A DNA stretch of 64,000 bases from Endomychus coccineus (GCA_958510875.1 OY294067.1:194687322-194751321); one strand, 5' to 3'. Shown: positions 1-11,839, numbered from the stretch's first letter. Numbers and translations are program-made. Notes: generated by a model from the sequence alone, not told the origin.

Positions 1-391
1 GAACTGTTGGAAGACTTGCCCTTACACATTCGTCGTGGCCTGGTTTATCCATGATGGTGCACCTCCTCATTTCACATTAGCTGTGAGGCGACATTTGAAT
101 GCGGAATATCCAGATCGCTGGATAGGTAGAGGACACGATGCACCAGTGAACTGGCTGGCCCGCTCCCCTGATTTGACACCCTGCGACTTCTTTCTATGGG
201 GCGCTTTGAAGTCGAAAGTTTATGCAGCTCCATTAAACACACGAGAGGAATTGTTGCAACGAATTAATCATGAAGCGGATTTATTGAAGAATGATCCTGA
301 AGTACTAGCCAGAGTTCAATCCAATTTCTTGAAACGAATTAATTTGTGTATTCAGGAAAATGGGCAACATTTCGAACAATTGATGCCTTAG
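1..391 (+). pseudogene. mariner-type transposase, C-terminal fragment (frameshifted, cut by window edge)
   Basis: This is the end of a DDE transposase of the IS630-Tc1-mariner superfamily, the enzyme that cuts and rejoins transposon ends in the nucleus. The visible protein has HDGAPPHF, carrying one catalytic Asp, then ARSPDLTPCDFFLWG, whose Asp before FFLWG is the likely last catalytic acid. The two are 43 residues apart, longer than the 34 of classical mariner. The tail (LNTREELLQRIN, then QENGQHFEQLMP) is complete to the TAG at 389-391. Bases 1-42 read ELLEDLPLHIRRGL in frame 1, but the rest reads in frame 2, so one base has been lost or gained near position 43. The N-terminal part lies outside the window. 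Confidence is high for the superfamily and lower for the subgroup. Confidence 0.85.
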
Positions 392-1106
392 CGATTTCCC
401 AAAAAGTTTTGTTGTTTCTTTTAATTTAGCATTTGTTTTTCCTAAATAATCACATCGTTTCCCCATTTCTATTGTTTTTATTATTCGTGTTTTACCGAGA
501 TATTAACCATTTCAGTGTTAGTGAAATTTTGAGCCATAATTTCATAACATTTTTACGGAAAGCAAAGTAAAAACTGACAGTTTTGAGAATAAATTATCCA
601 AATGCCAAAATGACATTAGAAAAGCAAAGGCAACTAAGGTATTTTAATCAAGTAAAATTAGTAAGCCAAAATTGCAGAGACTCGAAAATTATTTTTTTCA
701 AGCTAATCCGTTGAATTTATCAAAATTCTCTAAGAGTAAGAAAAGTTTTCAAATTAGATAAGCTATCTACATAAAAAATATAGAGTGAATTACATTGACC
801 ACAAAAAAGTTCTGGACACTTTTCACGTTACATCCTCAAGTTTGAGCCATTTCTGTGGTCTCTAAGGCTCTATGCTCCGCTCTCAAAAACGACTATTATT
901 AACAGTAACTCACCTGCCAAGTATTGTAAAAGTCCTTCATCATGTTCTCAAGTTATACCGAAAAAACAAAATTATTTTTGCAACTTTGAAGCCCTCTACC
1001 GGCTAAACAAGACACTTGAGGCAAAAGTAAAAAGGCTCATCAAATTTTTTTCGAATCAAAGAATCTTCGGTTTTATTTTAGCCACGCAGTTCGAGGACAC
1101 CCTGTA
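392..1106 (+). mobile_element. 3' non-coding part and probable terminus of the mariner-type element
   Basis: This AT-rich sequence follows the transposase stop without any further reading frame. It ends near 1094-1106 with GGACACCCTGTATA, which resembles the ACACCCTGTATA-type ends of the inverted-repeat elements found elsewhere in the window (45003-46297). The TA at the end fits the TA target used by this superfamily. The matching left terminus is outside the window, so the boundary is inferred. Confidence 0.4.
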
Positions 1107-1107
1107 T

Positions 1108-1911
1108 ATGTATTGTTATGATTTCATTTCAAATGTAAAACAGAATTGTAAAAATATTGTTTACCGAGAGATTAAAAAATATGAAAGTTAAATAAGGAAA
1201 TGATATGGAATGAAAACGTTATTCAAAAGTTAAATTGTATGATTAAAATAATAAATTAAGGAATGTACAAAGATTAAAACCAAATTGTAAAGTAGTTTAT
1301 AAAATAGTAAAGTAGAATGGGTGTACAGTGAAAGAACGTACAGTGCTACGATGTGAGAAAATCATTACTCGAACGATTTAAGACTATCTACAAATAGATA
1401 TTAACAATAATAGGTTAAGAATTTGTAATAGATATAAGTTAGAATTAAGATTTTAGTTTATACAAGAATGTATACGTTTCATTTAAATTTATATCATTTA
1501 TCAAAGTTAATATTGCAACAACTGTCAAATAATATCTAATTATAAGAATTAATAGGTTATATGAAACATAATCAGATTTAATGACATATCAATTTGTAGG
1601 GAAAAATGCTGGGAATATTAATTCAGATATTAGAAGGAACAATAATTTGAATTATTTAGTAAATTTGCAAAATAATGAATATTTCAAAATACTCAAATGC
1701 TATTGGTGGATTCACAACAAGCGGTAAGAAAATCTACAACAATTAAAGAGTCGGAATAGGGGAGGTTAAAATAAATGACTGAATGTTCTGGAACTATTAC
1801 CTGATTGGCTAAATCACATTCAGGGGAATACTTCTTTGAGGGACCTATAAATAGGAAATTCAAGGAAGGAAATTCAGTTTGCAGCCACATCTAGGCAGAA
1901 GTTGTGCTTCT
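1108..1911. other. AT-rich sequence, no gene seen
   Basis: No credible coding region, RNA gene or clear repeat was recognised. Short frames on both strands lack any family resemblance. Confidence 0.5.
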
Positions 1912-2180
1912 CCTGCAACTCACAAAATTTTAACATAACCAAAGTTTGCTATCATATCCATGGAGTAAATGTATCCTGCAACTCACAAAATTCAACATAA
2001 CCACATTCTGCTACCAAATTAAGTTTGCAATTACATCTATGGAGTGAATGTGCTCCTGCAACTTACAAAATTTTAACATAACCACGTTCTGCTACTAAAT
2101 TCAGCTTTGTTATAACATCAATGGAGTAAATGTACTCCTGCAACTCACAAAATTTTAACATAACCAAAGTTTGTACCAAC
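1912..2180 (+). repeat. minisatellite, about four units of 62-82 bp
   Basis: Units start with CCTGCAACT at 1912, 1975, 2055 and 2137. Each continues with a CACAAAATT-TAACATAACCA core and a segment ending ATGGAGTAAATGT. Spacings are about 63, 80 and 82 bp, so the first unit is shorter. The last unit decays after about 2180. The arrangement is read directly; the origin is unknown. Confidence 0.75.
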
Positions 2181-2494
2181 ATCGGAGAAGAAGCTATGTT
2201 TCTCGGTAGCGTAGTAATTTAAGACAATCAAAGTTTGCATCATCGAATAAGTGATAAATCCTTATCTCAAATAACCAACTGAAATCAAAATAGAATGGAA
2301 TCACAGTAAACGAAGATAAATAATTTAACTACGAATAAAGTTATCATTAGCACTAGCCAATTATAAGGTATTGAAACCTGAGTGTTACCTATGTGTACGT
2401 GCACCTATAGTATTAAAAAAAGCAGAGTAAAAGTGTACCTGTGTTTTAAGAATAAATAAAGCATCAGAGATCATCAATCATCAACACTATTACT
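2181..2494. other. AT-rich sequence, no gene seen
   Basis: Nothing recognisable lies between the minisatellite and the non-LTR element fragment. Confidence 0.4.
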
Positions 2495-2917
2495 ATGTAT
2501 GTCATTGAATTCTCCGCTCCGGCAGAGAAGAACATAGTCTTGAAAGAGGAGGAAAAATTAACAAAATATCAAGATCTCTTGTCCGAGCTCCGCACGCTAT
2601 ACCCAGGCCACAAGGTCGTATTAGTGGTTCTGATCATCGGTGTTTTGGGCGGAATTCGGTCTTCGCTGCGTTCGAACTTGAAGATCATTCCTGCCTGTAG
2701 GAACTCGGCGCAGATCTTGATAGACCGGATGCAAAAGGCAGTCATTCTGGGTTCAATGAGAATACTTAGGGCACACGATTTAGGAACATGAAGCTACTTA
2801 CCGACCTGTGGGGAGGAGTAGCTTCGGTTATCCGACTTTTGGTTTTTCTAGCGCGACTGCTGCAATGTCGTCGGGGCTGGCTAGTAGCAGTCCCGACCAG
2901 GTTTTAATGTAAAAAAA

Positions 2918-2918
<1 letters not shown>
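2495..2918 (+). pseudogene. non-LTR retrotransposon 3' end with restriction-like endonuclease C-terminus
   Basis: The 98-residue frame (stop at 2789-2791) begins VIEFSAPAEKNI, continues KEEEKLTKYQDLLSELR and VVLVVLIIGVLGGI, and ends AVILGSMRILRAHDLGT. This order matches the C-terminal restriction-like endonuclease (RLE) region of site-selective non-LTR elements of the R2/R4/Dong kind, in which the nuclease nicks the genomic target for target-primed reverse transcription. Reverse transcriptase and 5' parts are missing, as expected for 5' truncation. A short GC-richer 3' untranslated stretch (2792-2918) with a TAGCAGTC-rich segment runs straight into a (TA)n tract. Elements of the R4/Dong group are known to insert in simple repeats. 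Clade assignment is by eye. Confidence 0.7.

Positions 2919-2991
<73 letters not shown>
2919..2991. repeat. (TA)n microsatellite
   Basis: About 36 uninterrupted TA units directly follow the 3' end of the RLE-type non-LTR element. This suggests that the tract was its insertion target, or was extended at its 3' end. Confidence 0.95.
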
Positions 2992-2999
<8 letters not shown>

Positions 3000-4059
3000 G
3001 AGTCTTTTGAGACCGTATAAGTATAAATATACTTTTAGTAATAATGCTACCTATGAGACCACTCCGGATATTTGAGTATATGATTTCCGGGTGTATGAAT
3101 ATTGTATCATTCAAGTCCAATAGGCATTACAAATAAAGCCTATGTGTATGTATGCACTAAATCTGCTAACCATAGAGACAAAATTTGAGGGGACGATACT
3201 GTGTATTATAATGACTTAAAAATATGTGAATCACCTACTACGCGAGTAATAGGAAATATCTAAGTAAATACTTGTGGTTATAGAGATTTAATCGTTCTTT
3301 TTTTAATTTAATATTGTTCGCGCGATGCAGGCTTCATGGATTGCTCATTAGTATTACAAATAAACACCGTTTCATTAAAATTATAATTCAAATAATTTTA
3401 AATCAATTTTCTTTCATATTCTGTATTTCACATCTTGAAATTAGGAACCATAATAGCCGCGTTATGTTGAGAGTCGGAATTATCTAGTAGTGAATTCCAC
3501 TGCTGCCCTTTTTGGGAGGTTTAAAAATGCAAGAACGTTTTTCAAATGGAACACCAGGCATCCTGTGAATTGAAAAATCTTTAATAACAATAAGAGTATC
3601 AATACCTTCTTTCTATTTCTTTTCAAATGTTCAATTAGGAAATTTTCTGGATAACAAAACTTGACAAATATATTTTTTGAAAACAAATTCGTTAGGTTTT
3701 CTCATAGGCACGCCTGAATAAATTTAGTTACTTATTGAATTTGTCTGAATAAAAGTGAATTATACTTCAACAAAATTCGGCGCTTCGCCTAACTCATTGA
3801 TAAACGCGCGCATCTTATTTGGGAGGCACCCTTTCTAAAGTGGTATCGCGGAATGCTAGCCAAACAAATCAGCTGGACCTTCTTAATTTTATATCCCAAA
3901 GATTCAATACTTAAGGAAGTGAATGAATATTTATTCTTATTGGCTTTGGCAGATAACAATGATGAGGTACTTCTAGTCTAGATCGATCAGTAACATTAGA
4001 AGCCACAGTCAACTCCAGACAATTCCCTCCATTGACAAAATTATAAAGATAGGGAATAA
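2992..4059. other. AT-rich sequence, no gene seen
   Basis: Only short spurious frames occur. No transposon domain or RNA gene was recognised. Confidence 0.4.
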
Positions 4060-4229
4060 TATATATGTCTCTCTCTTACAAAATGTCTTCTAGCATGAAT
4101 CAAACCATAGATGGAGGCACGGATGTGAATCTAGACTACTTTAACATATTTGTGGAAAATGTCAATGTTATGTCAAAGGTTTTTTGATTTAACCCCAACG
4201 TGATATTCAAATTTGATGCTCATGATAAA

Positions 4230-4960
4230 TGTGTGGAAATGAGAACGTAGGTCTATTCGAAATGGTGCCAAAAAGTATGTAGCCGAGCTGGAAGGTATGT
4301 GCAGTAGAATACCCGCAGATAAAGGTAGGATGATCTTGATCATAAGGGTATTGATGAAGATATAGGATAAAGTTAATGAGCTAGATAATAAAATTTTGGA
4401 ACAAATGGCCCACGATTACACTCCAGAGGCTCAGCAAAATCAAGAATCTGAACAGATTCAGAATTTACAGCTGAAAATTGATGAAATCCGAATGAAGACG
4501 GATAAAGTTTCAAATGCTATGAGGTCACAGGAAACTTCAATTCCTCCACCGGCACATAGTATAAGTGTTGGATATGATAGTGGACACGGTATGAGAGGAT
4601 ATCGACTACCAAAACTGGAGATGAAAAAATCCAATGGAGACCTCAAGAATTGGCTTGGGTATTGAGCTCAAGGAAGGTACCCTTCGAGTACAAAGAATAA
4701 CAATGTAGTAGTTGATAGTTGAGGCTTTGAAGAATCGTTATGGAAATGAGGACCTATTTTTCCAAGTCTACATAAGGCAGATTTTGGATCTGGTGATAGC
4801 TTACTCAACCAACAAGATTCCCCCCAACAAGGTACACCTGAAGCTGCAGTCCCATTTGAGAGCTCTAAAGAATTTGAAATAGGAGAATGCTGATCCAGCG
4901 ACACGGTTATATCCATTAGTTGAGTCAAGTCTTCCAAAAGAGATGCAGTTACTGTGGCAG
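4230..4960 (+). pseudogene. BEL/Pao gag remnant
   Basis: Frames read GAKKYVAELEGMCSRIPAD and then a coiled segment (IQNLQLKIDEIRMKTDKVSN) followed by YRLPKLEMKKSNGDLKNWLG. The latter matches the start of the DUF1759 gag domain typical of BEL/Pao (compare PEIKIPGFDGRFNEWLNF in the element at 26.5 kb). Stops and shifts interrupt it at 4363-4370 and 4663-4665. Gag would form the particle that packages element RNA. The decay makes a functional product unlikely. Confidence 0.65.
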
Positions 4961-5123
4961 AAGGACCCTTTGATCAAGTATGATGGTGCAAAGGATGAAC
5001 CACTTAGAAATCAATTGAATTTGTTGATTTTTAGGAAGGGAGCACCCATCCAGTAGAGGTTGGCTCTGGCTGGTAGTGTGTTTGATATCTGGGGGCAAAA
5101 CATAACCAACGAATACTTCGAAA

Positions 5124-5561
5124 GTGAAACAGACTTTGACGGAATGTTCAAATCATACATACTCGAGTACCCTGAAATTGCAGACATTACTTGTCACTGT
5201 TTGTCATGGGGATAAGAGGAGAATAGTCCGAGCATTTATAGACAACGGATCACAAGGATCGTTCATCCGAGAGTCAACCGCTGAAGAAATGGGTAAACAA
5301 TCAACAGGTCAAGAGACTGTAACACACTCACTTTTTGGCGAAGAAAAAGTTGTCATACACCACCTTAAGTACAATACAGTCCTCCAGAGTAATGGTAGTG
5401 GTTATTCATGCTCAATTGCAGTGCAAGACAAAGTGAAGATCTGCAATTTCATTCCACGAGTTTCTCAATCATCAAATCAATTGATGGCTGAATTAAATAA
5501 GAAAGGAATTCAGTTTGAAAATGTGGGGGTTGGGTGCCTGCCTATTGAAGTGTTAATCTGA
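5124..5561 (+). pseudogene. BEL/Pao aspartic protease fragment (DUF1758)
   Basis: The 145-residue frame contains RAFIDNGSQGSFIRESTAEEMG. BEL/Pao proteases have a D-S/T-G active site followed by SQ.SFI. Here the triad reads DNG, so the middle residue differs from the usual Ser/Thr. A downstream segment NVGVGCLPIEVLI stops at 5559-5561; the next frame continues with ADIYCKLLTG, the usual 'GADYY..L.TG' region, showing a broken reading frame. The enzyme would have cut the Gag-Pol precursor in the particle. Confidence 0.7.
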
Positions 5562-5639
5562 GCTGACATATATTGTAAACTACTCACTGGGAACAGTATC
5601 ACCTTCCGTGTGTAAAAAAAAAAAAGTTAGGATGGACTA

Positions 5640-6560
5640 TATCCGGAATTAGGAAAATAGACCGTATCGATGAGTGCACTATCGATGACGTTACAAGATT
5701 TCCCCATTATTCAATTACGGGACCTTGAAGTGATTGCCATTCGTGATGAGATGGCTGTTAAGACTGCCAAGGAGGTGAAAGAGGAAGGTAAACAGAAGTT
5801 CTTTCGAGGACTCAGTCGGAATGATGATGATAGGTATGTAGTGTCTCTTCCATGAGAGAGAGGTAGCAATCAAGAGACTACTGTCAGCTACCAGAAGGTT
5901 GGAAGAAATCAGTTCATATTAGTTTAACTCAGAACTTTTCGGTGATTGGATTGCTCAGAGATTTATCGAGGAAGTACCCCTAATAAATGAGTTGAATAAA
6001 ATCCATTGTGTCCTTCATCGAGCTGTCGTTAAGCTAAGCAGTGCCACTACCCCTGTTCGACCTTATTTTGATGGATCATACAAAATTCTTCATAGAATGA
6101 CTGTTTGAAGGAAGGAAGTTGTTATATACAGACGATTCCTGATCTATTACTTCAATTTCTAGAAAAGAGTATTGGTTTCATCTCAGATACTAGAAAAGCT
6201 TTTCAGATGATTGATGTTAGAGAAGAGGATGTATGGGATTCCTTTGGTAGATGGATATTCGAAAGAGAGAAATAATCGAGTACTAGGAATAATATGGGAC
6301 AGAGTGAATGATGAATTGTATGTGGACACAGAGGGGATATTGATTAGTTCCAGCAGTCGTGACCAAGAGAGTTCTTTTGTCTGCAGCTCTGAAAGGAAAA
6401 CATTGAAATTAAAAAAGTTTCCTTAATTTTTTGGTCCGATTCTACTATAGCGTTGGCCTTGATTCAAAGGAATAAGGAAGAAGTGTTGGTGTAAATATCC
6501 ACTTATGCAGTTTTTATAGCTGTTCGGTTGGAAGTCCTAACTGCGCTGAGTACAGTTTCC
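5640..6560 (+). pseudogene. BEL/Pao pol remnants, strongly decayed
   Basis: A 61-residue frame (5670-5855) ends with NDDDRYVVSLPW, like the GRYVVSLPW segment just before BEL/Pao reverse transcriptase. The frame at 6211-6426 includes NRVLGIIWDRVNDELYVD, like the LGI.W....D. segment after the RT. The polymerase core itself is missing, so a large internal deletion has occurred here. Confidence 0.55.
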
Positions 6561-7340
6561 TTCATTGATGCTCTAAGGAAATTCATTAGGATGAATGGTC
6601 GCCCGAGAGTTATCTTCAGTGATAACGGAACTGATTTCCAAGGAGCAGACAATTTGTTTAGATCATTAAATTGCAATGCCATCTAGAAGTGGAACATTTG
6701 GAACCTATTCAATGGAAGTTCAATGTGACAGGAGCCTCGTGGTTGGGAGGTTTTTATGTACGTCTCATTCATGTGATGGAAGAGCTCATAAGAAGAACCA
6801 TAGGCAGTTCAACATTGAGTCAAAGGGAACTTGATGATACCATTTTGATCATAGAGGAAGTAATGAATGGAAGACCACTTACGTATGTCTCCGTAGTTGG
6901 AGGTGAATTGGAAACACTGCCTCCTTCACAATTTATGAAAAATCCAGGAGTAATGAAAATTCCTGAAGGATGCGATACGGATGGAGATAAAATAAGATTC
7001 CGTTGGAAAAAATGTCTCAGTACATTGAAAAAAGAACTCCATCAACGCTTCCGAACTGAATATTTGACCCACCTAGTCAATCGAGTTCATGATAAGCCTA
7101 GTCGCCCATTAAGAGTAGGAGAGCTAGTTATTCTTGAATTGGGAGAGAACGATATTTGGGCCACTTAGAAGAATTATGAGGCTAATACCGAGAAAGGTGG
7201 AAATAGTTCAAGTTGTGGAAGTTAAAATGAATAGAAAAGTTGTGAAGAAGCGTGTACAACGTTTGTACCACATTAACTTGATTTGGAAAATGAACCTGCT
7301 TTGGACCAGAAGAGAATGGAAATGTGTTATGTCTATATTT
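6560..7340 (+). pseudogene. BEL/Pao integrase core and C-terminal domain remnant
   Basis: The frame around 6563-6660 reads DALRKFIRMNGRPRVIFSDNGTDF, the second-Asp region of the integrase core. The next frame (6671-7168) gives WKFNVTGASWLGGFYVRLIH and the helix with ILIIEEVMNGRPLTYV that carries the last catalytic Glu, then DKPSRPLRVGELVILEL of the C-terminal (DUF5641-type) domain. At least two frameshifts separate these parts. Integrase would insert element DNA into the host genome; this copy cannot encode an intact enzyme. Confidence 0.75.
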
Positions 7341-7420
7341 CATTTGTGGGGTGATGTGAAAAATATCAATGTCAAAGGTTTTTTTATTTGTAATTGGAAT
7401 AATAAAAAAATGTAGATCTC

Positions 7421-7990
7421 AGTATAATTTCCCATATGCTCTTATTCGGCATTTTTTGATGCTTTTTGTATATTGACTTTGGAAAGTGTACGTAAACTGA
7501 CTTAACTTAGAACAAACAAAACAAACATAAAATTATAATATCTGTTTTCTGTAACAAATATTAAAACGCAACAGTATTATTATTGGCGGTTTGGAATAAG
7601 GGGAATTGGGAAAACTGTAATGTTTTTCTGAAAATATAGTAGTAATAGTACGTATTATTCAAATTATAGTAATTGAAATTCAAGTAGTGTAATGTATAAT
7701 AAAAACATATTCACTAAATTAACGAATACTTTGTAATATTTTGAGCTTTGAGGAATAGAAATCCGCCTTAGCATTGACCCCTAATGCCCCGTTACCCAGG
7801 GTACATGAAGTATTTTTCGGAGGATTGTCTTGTATACCTTTTAACACATTTGATTATTTGCCTAAGTGCTGTTTGAGCACGTGAATACAGTAATAAGTAG
7901 GTACTTTATGTTTCTATTTTAAATAATTTACATGCACTTAGGTCATCTTCAGACGGTAAATTTGTATACGATTGAAACACATACCTAACA
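7421..7990. other. AT-rich sequence, no gene seen
   Basis: No coding or RNA feature was recognised between the BEL/Pao remnant and the inverted-repeat unit. Confidence 0.4.
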
Positions 7991-7992
7991 TC

Positions 7993-8636
7993 ACAAATAT
8001 ACTTATCGGTAGGTAGGATTACTGTGGTCGGTCATTCATGAAATTAGAAGACTATCACTAGAGGATTATATGGTGGTTTTTTACGTTCTAATAATGACGA
8101 ATTGGTATCAACAGCGGAGGATAGAATCTAATCAAAACAATATATCAGGAAATAAATATTACGTAAAAAGATTACGTAGCTTTGAATAATGGTGAATAGA
8201 TTAGGTGTCTTTCCTCATTATGACTAAGGGTATGGTTTTTGTGTTTATATATTTTCAAAGATTCTAGCAAGTTTATTTTCTAATCTTTGGAAATTTACAA
8301 ATGCAAAAACAGTACATTACTTCATAATGATCAAACAGACCTAATTTATCCACTATTATTTGTAGGTATTGCATTTATTCCACGAATTATTGTTTTAATT
8401 AGCTTATATAGCCAACCTAAACTAACCTAACCTAATTTATCCACTATTATTTGTAAGTATTGTATTTATTCCACGAATTATTGTTCTGATTAGCTTATAT
8501 ACTCCGCTGTTGATAGCAGTTCATCTTAATAGGATGTAAAAACACAACATATAATCCTATAGTAATAATCCTCCACTTCAATGAATGACTGACCACAGTG
8601 ATCCTCATTGCTACCTACCGATAAGTATATATTTGT
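7993..8636. mobile_element. inverted-repeat (MITE-like) unit
   Basis: The left arm starts CAAATATACTTATCGGTAGG and runs through ACTGTGGTCGGTCATTCATG, AGGATTATATG and CAACAGCGGAGG (about 8120). The right arm shows the complement in reverse order: CTCCGCTGTTGATAG (about 8502), ATAATCCT, GAATGACTGACCACAGTG and CTACCTACCGATAAGTATAT. There is no coding region. It is probably a non-autonomous DNA transposon. No target duplication was identified with confidence. Confidence 0.65.
8341..8501 (+). repeat. direct duplication of about 70 bp inside the inverted-repeat unit
   Basis: The segment CTAATTTATCCACTATTATT...GAATTATTGTT..AATTAGCTTATATA occurs at 8341-8411 and again at 8433-8501 with few changes. 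The two copies are separated by a short CCTAA-type stretch (8413-8436). Confidence 0.75.
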
Positions 8637-8639
8637 AGT

Positions 8640-9850
8640 TGTAGTCATTATTATCTATTATATCCCAACCGAATAGGATAAACCAATACTTACAATAATC
8701 CTAATATTGGTATGGTAGTATAATGAAGTAATCGGAAACTTGATAAAAGGAATAATCGAAATCTGAGAATTGAGGGATATTATAAAATATGTTTCAATAA
8801 GATCTAAGAAATTCCCGATCCCTCTAAAATTATACCTAATTTTTACAGGTTTCAGTTTAATGAAATGTGAAATATTCGGTCTAGCAGATGTTGGAATATC
8901 TAAACTCTATATTTGTAATTTGTATAAATTGGAAAAAAATTTATATTAAATATTCAAGTTGGTACTTAATATTATATTCTCTTGGAAATCTTAAATTCAC
9001 TGTGTATAGTATGGCATACTGAAAATTCTTTAATTTTATGCCCGTTATCCATAAATGCAGTATACCAATCAAATATCACATCTGTGAATCTGTGGTTATT
9101 TAAAATTTAAGTAGATATGCAAAGACAACTATAAATTAATATATTCTGTAAATTTCTTCATTCCAGTTGAAGTATTAACATGTTTCCTGTATTTTTTCAT
9201 AGATTTATATGTATCTAATGTAAAAATAGACGAAACCATTTTGCAATCTGACCATCTGTTATGAATTTGAACAATGACATTTATTGTTATTGACAGTATG
9301 AAAGTAGTAAAGTACGAAACGCATACATCCCATCTCCGACAACGTATATCAGGTACACGGTCGGTAGTTCGGTTTGGTAAGTATCGATTTACAAGTAACT
9401 GAATTACCGAATATATTTTTCAACGAGTATTCATTACTTCGATTCTCATAGATAGAGTAACGAATACCCGAATAAAGAATAGTTACTTATCTGACAAAAC
9501 TACGTCGTAAAAAGAACTTATTAAGAACGCGAATTTCAGAAATTGGTAAGATAAAAAGGAGGTGGGTAGATTCATGCATTTAATTGAAGAAATATTGAGT
9601 ATCCCAAATATGCATTGTAATCCCTGAATCTGTAATGTTAAGTAAATGGTGATACAATATAAATTTCAATTTGCTTTCACAATATCAAGAATTATAATTG
9701 TTTTTGGGTATATATATGTATTTTCGAATGATCTTGAATATCAAAACATTCAGTAAGAAACATTCATTTCGCAGATAGAAGTCGAAATGCGGAGAATTCA
9801 AATGCAGTTACAGAAAACGCATATCAATCAATGCGGAAAGCAATGCAAAA
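8640..9850. other. AT-rich sequence, no gene seen
   Basis: There is no recognisable coding or repeat structure beyond simple AT-richness. Confidence 0.4.
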
Positions 9851-9969
9851 CTTTAAAATGAAACAAATGCGGACAAAAAGAAACCTGACATTGAAAAATA
9901 CATTTGAAAATGGAAAAAAGAAAACAAGAAACTATTACTGGAGCCATCAAAAATTGTTGAACAATGATC

Positions 9970-10110
9970 AGTGTTAACAACAATAACAACATCACCTCGT
10001 GAATGGTCAAATAATACTATAATAAATCCTTGCGCTTGTGAAGGAGTTGGGTACTCGGAGTTGTAGATCCAAAAATTACCTCTGCCATCGGCAAGAACTG
10101 TAACGGAAAA
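9970..10110 (-). CDS. possible exon of unknown gene (weak)
   Basis: On the minus strand the frame reads VLADGRGNFWIYNSEYPTP and then QAQGFIIVLFDHSRGDVVIV, with less AT-biased codons than its surroundings. It is preceded by a pyrimidine-rich stretch ending CCGTTACAG that could be a splice acceptor (just above 10100). Possible donors (CACGAG/GTGATG) lie near 10005. I do not recognise the protein. It may equally be a chance frame. Confidence 0.2.
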
Positions 10111-10125
10111 TTGAAAGTATTCCAT

Positions 10126-11800
10126 TTAAAGGACAATTATTTCAGGAAAAGATACAGCATACAGCATTTCTCTACTGTCTCTGCGAATTATCTTGTTAAC
10201 AGTACCTAGAAGTAAACTCAAATTCACATTTAAAAGCAGCTAGTGTTTCTCAGTTGAATGTTTTTTCTTTAGCTTATCTGTATGTATCTGTAAACTGTAA
10301 CTTCTCGAAATTCCTGATGATAAATAAAATTGATTTTTATTTCTTTTTATTCAGTTTAATTTGGAACACTTGCAGGGTAGACGAAACACAAGGAAGAGAT
10401 TTATGTCACTCCACTTTTTCTTTTGTTACTTGTATCGTTTTTGCCAAACATTTCATAAACCCTATCTCGTTTGCTTCTTTATCAATATATTCTCGACTTT
10501 TTGAATTAAGGAGATAAAAATGCATATCCTTGACACAGTTTAATTTGGTCATGCATACCATGATACAATAATACTTCAATGTCAAAAACATCAAACAGTG
10601 TTCCTCATACATAATACGTGCACCTTGACATAATGAATGCTTTGTTTGAGGTAGGCACTTCTCACTTTTCCAAATACAAAATGCTTTTTCAGGTTATATA
10701 GATTAGATATCTCAACATTTGTAAAGAACAGCATAACAGCTTTTGATTTTCAGAATATAATACCCATCACGGTGAATATTTACAACATACAAAGAATAGA
10801 GTAGGGTAGTAGTCAAATCCTTATCACTTACTTACGTTAACATTTTCCTTAGCAATAATTTTCCTGAAAATATAATAATATATAAGAACCAAACAAGTTT
10901 CTCAGCTGAATAGAAGATGTCCTATATCAAATGATTTATATTTGCTGAAGGAATTTCTGAATACTCAGTTTCAATTCAATTATTATTATAGTGTAATTAT
11001 GTAGGTGCAACTTCTCTTCTATGTTTTATGCATTTTGTAGTAATGTTAATTTGAGTTCAATAAACTCAATAATTTCATCCATTTAATGCAATCTGGTATT
11101 TTAATAAGAACATTGGAAATCATGGTTTGTGAATATTTCAAATAAAACTAGCTTGCATTCAATAATAAACAAAGATCAGTATACAAAACTTATTTGAATG
11201 AATAGCGAACTTCTGCGTTTCGAATCGTTCGATGATTGGCGATGCCATTTTTTAGTTCAGCGACCTGGTCTTTAAGAGTCTTTTAAGATCTGAATATTAA
11301 GATATTTTTTCTTTGTTACACCGATTTTCTCTCTATTGTTTGTTGAAAACTTTTTTGAAGCAAACCTTGGCTTAAATTAAAGGGTATTCGTGAATCTAAC
11401 TACCAAGAAAAGGTCCTACAAAATTCGTTAGATAGTTTAATATAAAGGTCAGTACATCGTCGCGAGACGAACGATAAAGCGTATTATATATGGAAACGCA
11501 TGCGTGGTCGGAGGGATTTATTCAAAATTCGAGAAGGAGAACCAGAGTATTTCTTTCTTAACCGTCATTCATTAGAAATGTATGTGCAGGTACATTTCTT
11601 TTGAGCCTGTCATAGCAATAAAGGGGAATAATAATATGAACACTCCATATTCATTACGTGAATCTTATAATCTGTAAACAGTTTTTCATGAGCTCACAGT
11701 GGTACCTTTTTACGAGAGATTGTATGTTCACTCTGCGCTAATATACAACTCCCGTCTCCCAAAATTTCGTCAGATAAAAATGTTACTCGACACAATCATG
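10126..11800. other. AT-rich sequence, no gene seen
   Basis: Several short frames on both strands have no recognisable content. Confidence 0.4.
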
Positions 11801-11839
11801 CAGTTTAATGTTCTTGAATGAAGTGTTGAAGTTGTCATC

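Larger units (their letters stand above)
4060..7420 (+). mobile_element. decayed BEL/Pao LTR retrotransposon (internal region)
   Basis: Fragments of gag, protease, a pre-RT segment and integrase follow each other in the order of a BEL/Pao polyprotein, all on the plus strand and in several shifted frames. No clear LTR pair was found. A weak similarity (a GTCAAAGGTTTTTT motif after GTGGAAAATGTCAATG-like bases) occurs at about 4150-4185 and 7360-7390 and could be an LTR trace. The copy is clearly old compared with the intact-looking BEL/Pao insertion at 22432-27733. Confidence 0.75.

Noticed and set aside
2881..3120. Open frames of repeated Tyr-Ile across the (TA)n tracts (also at 28.1, 38.8, 44.0, 50.1 and 50.6 kb)
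   Set aside because: They are translations of TA microsatellites and have no coding meaning.
4150..7390. LTR pair of the decayed BEL/Pao element from short similarity at 4150-4185 and 7360-7390
   Set aside because: The match is only about 30 bp and imperfect, too weak to define LTRs.
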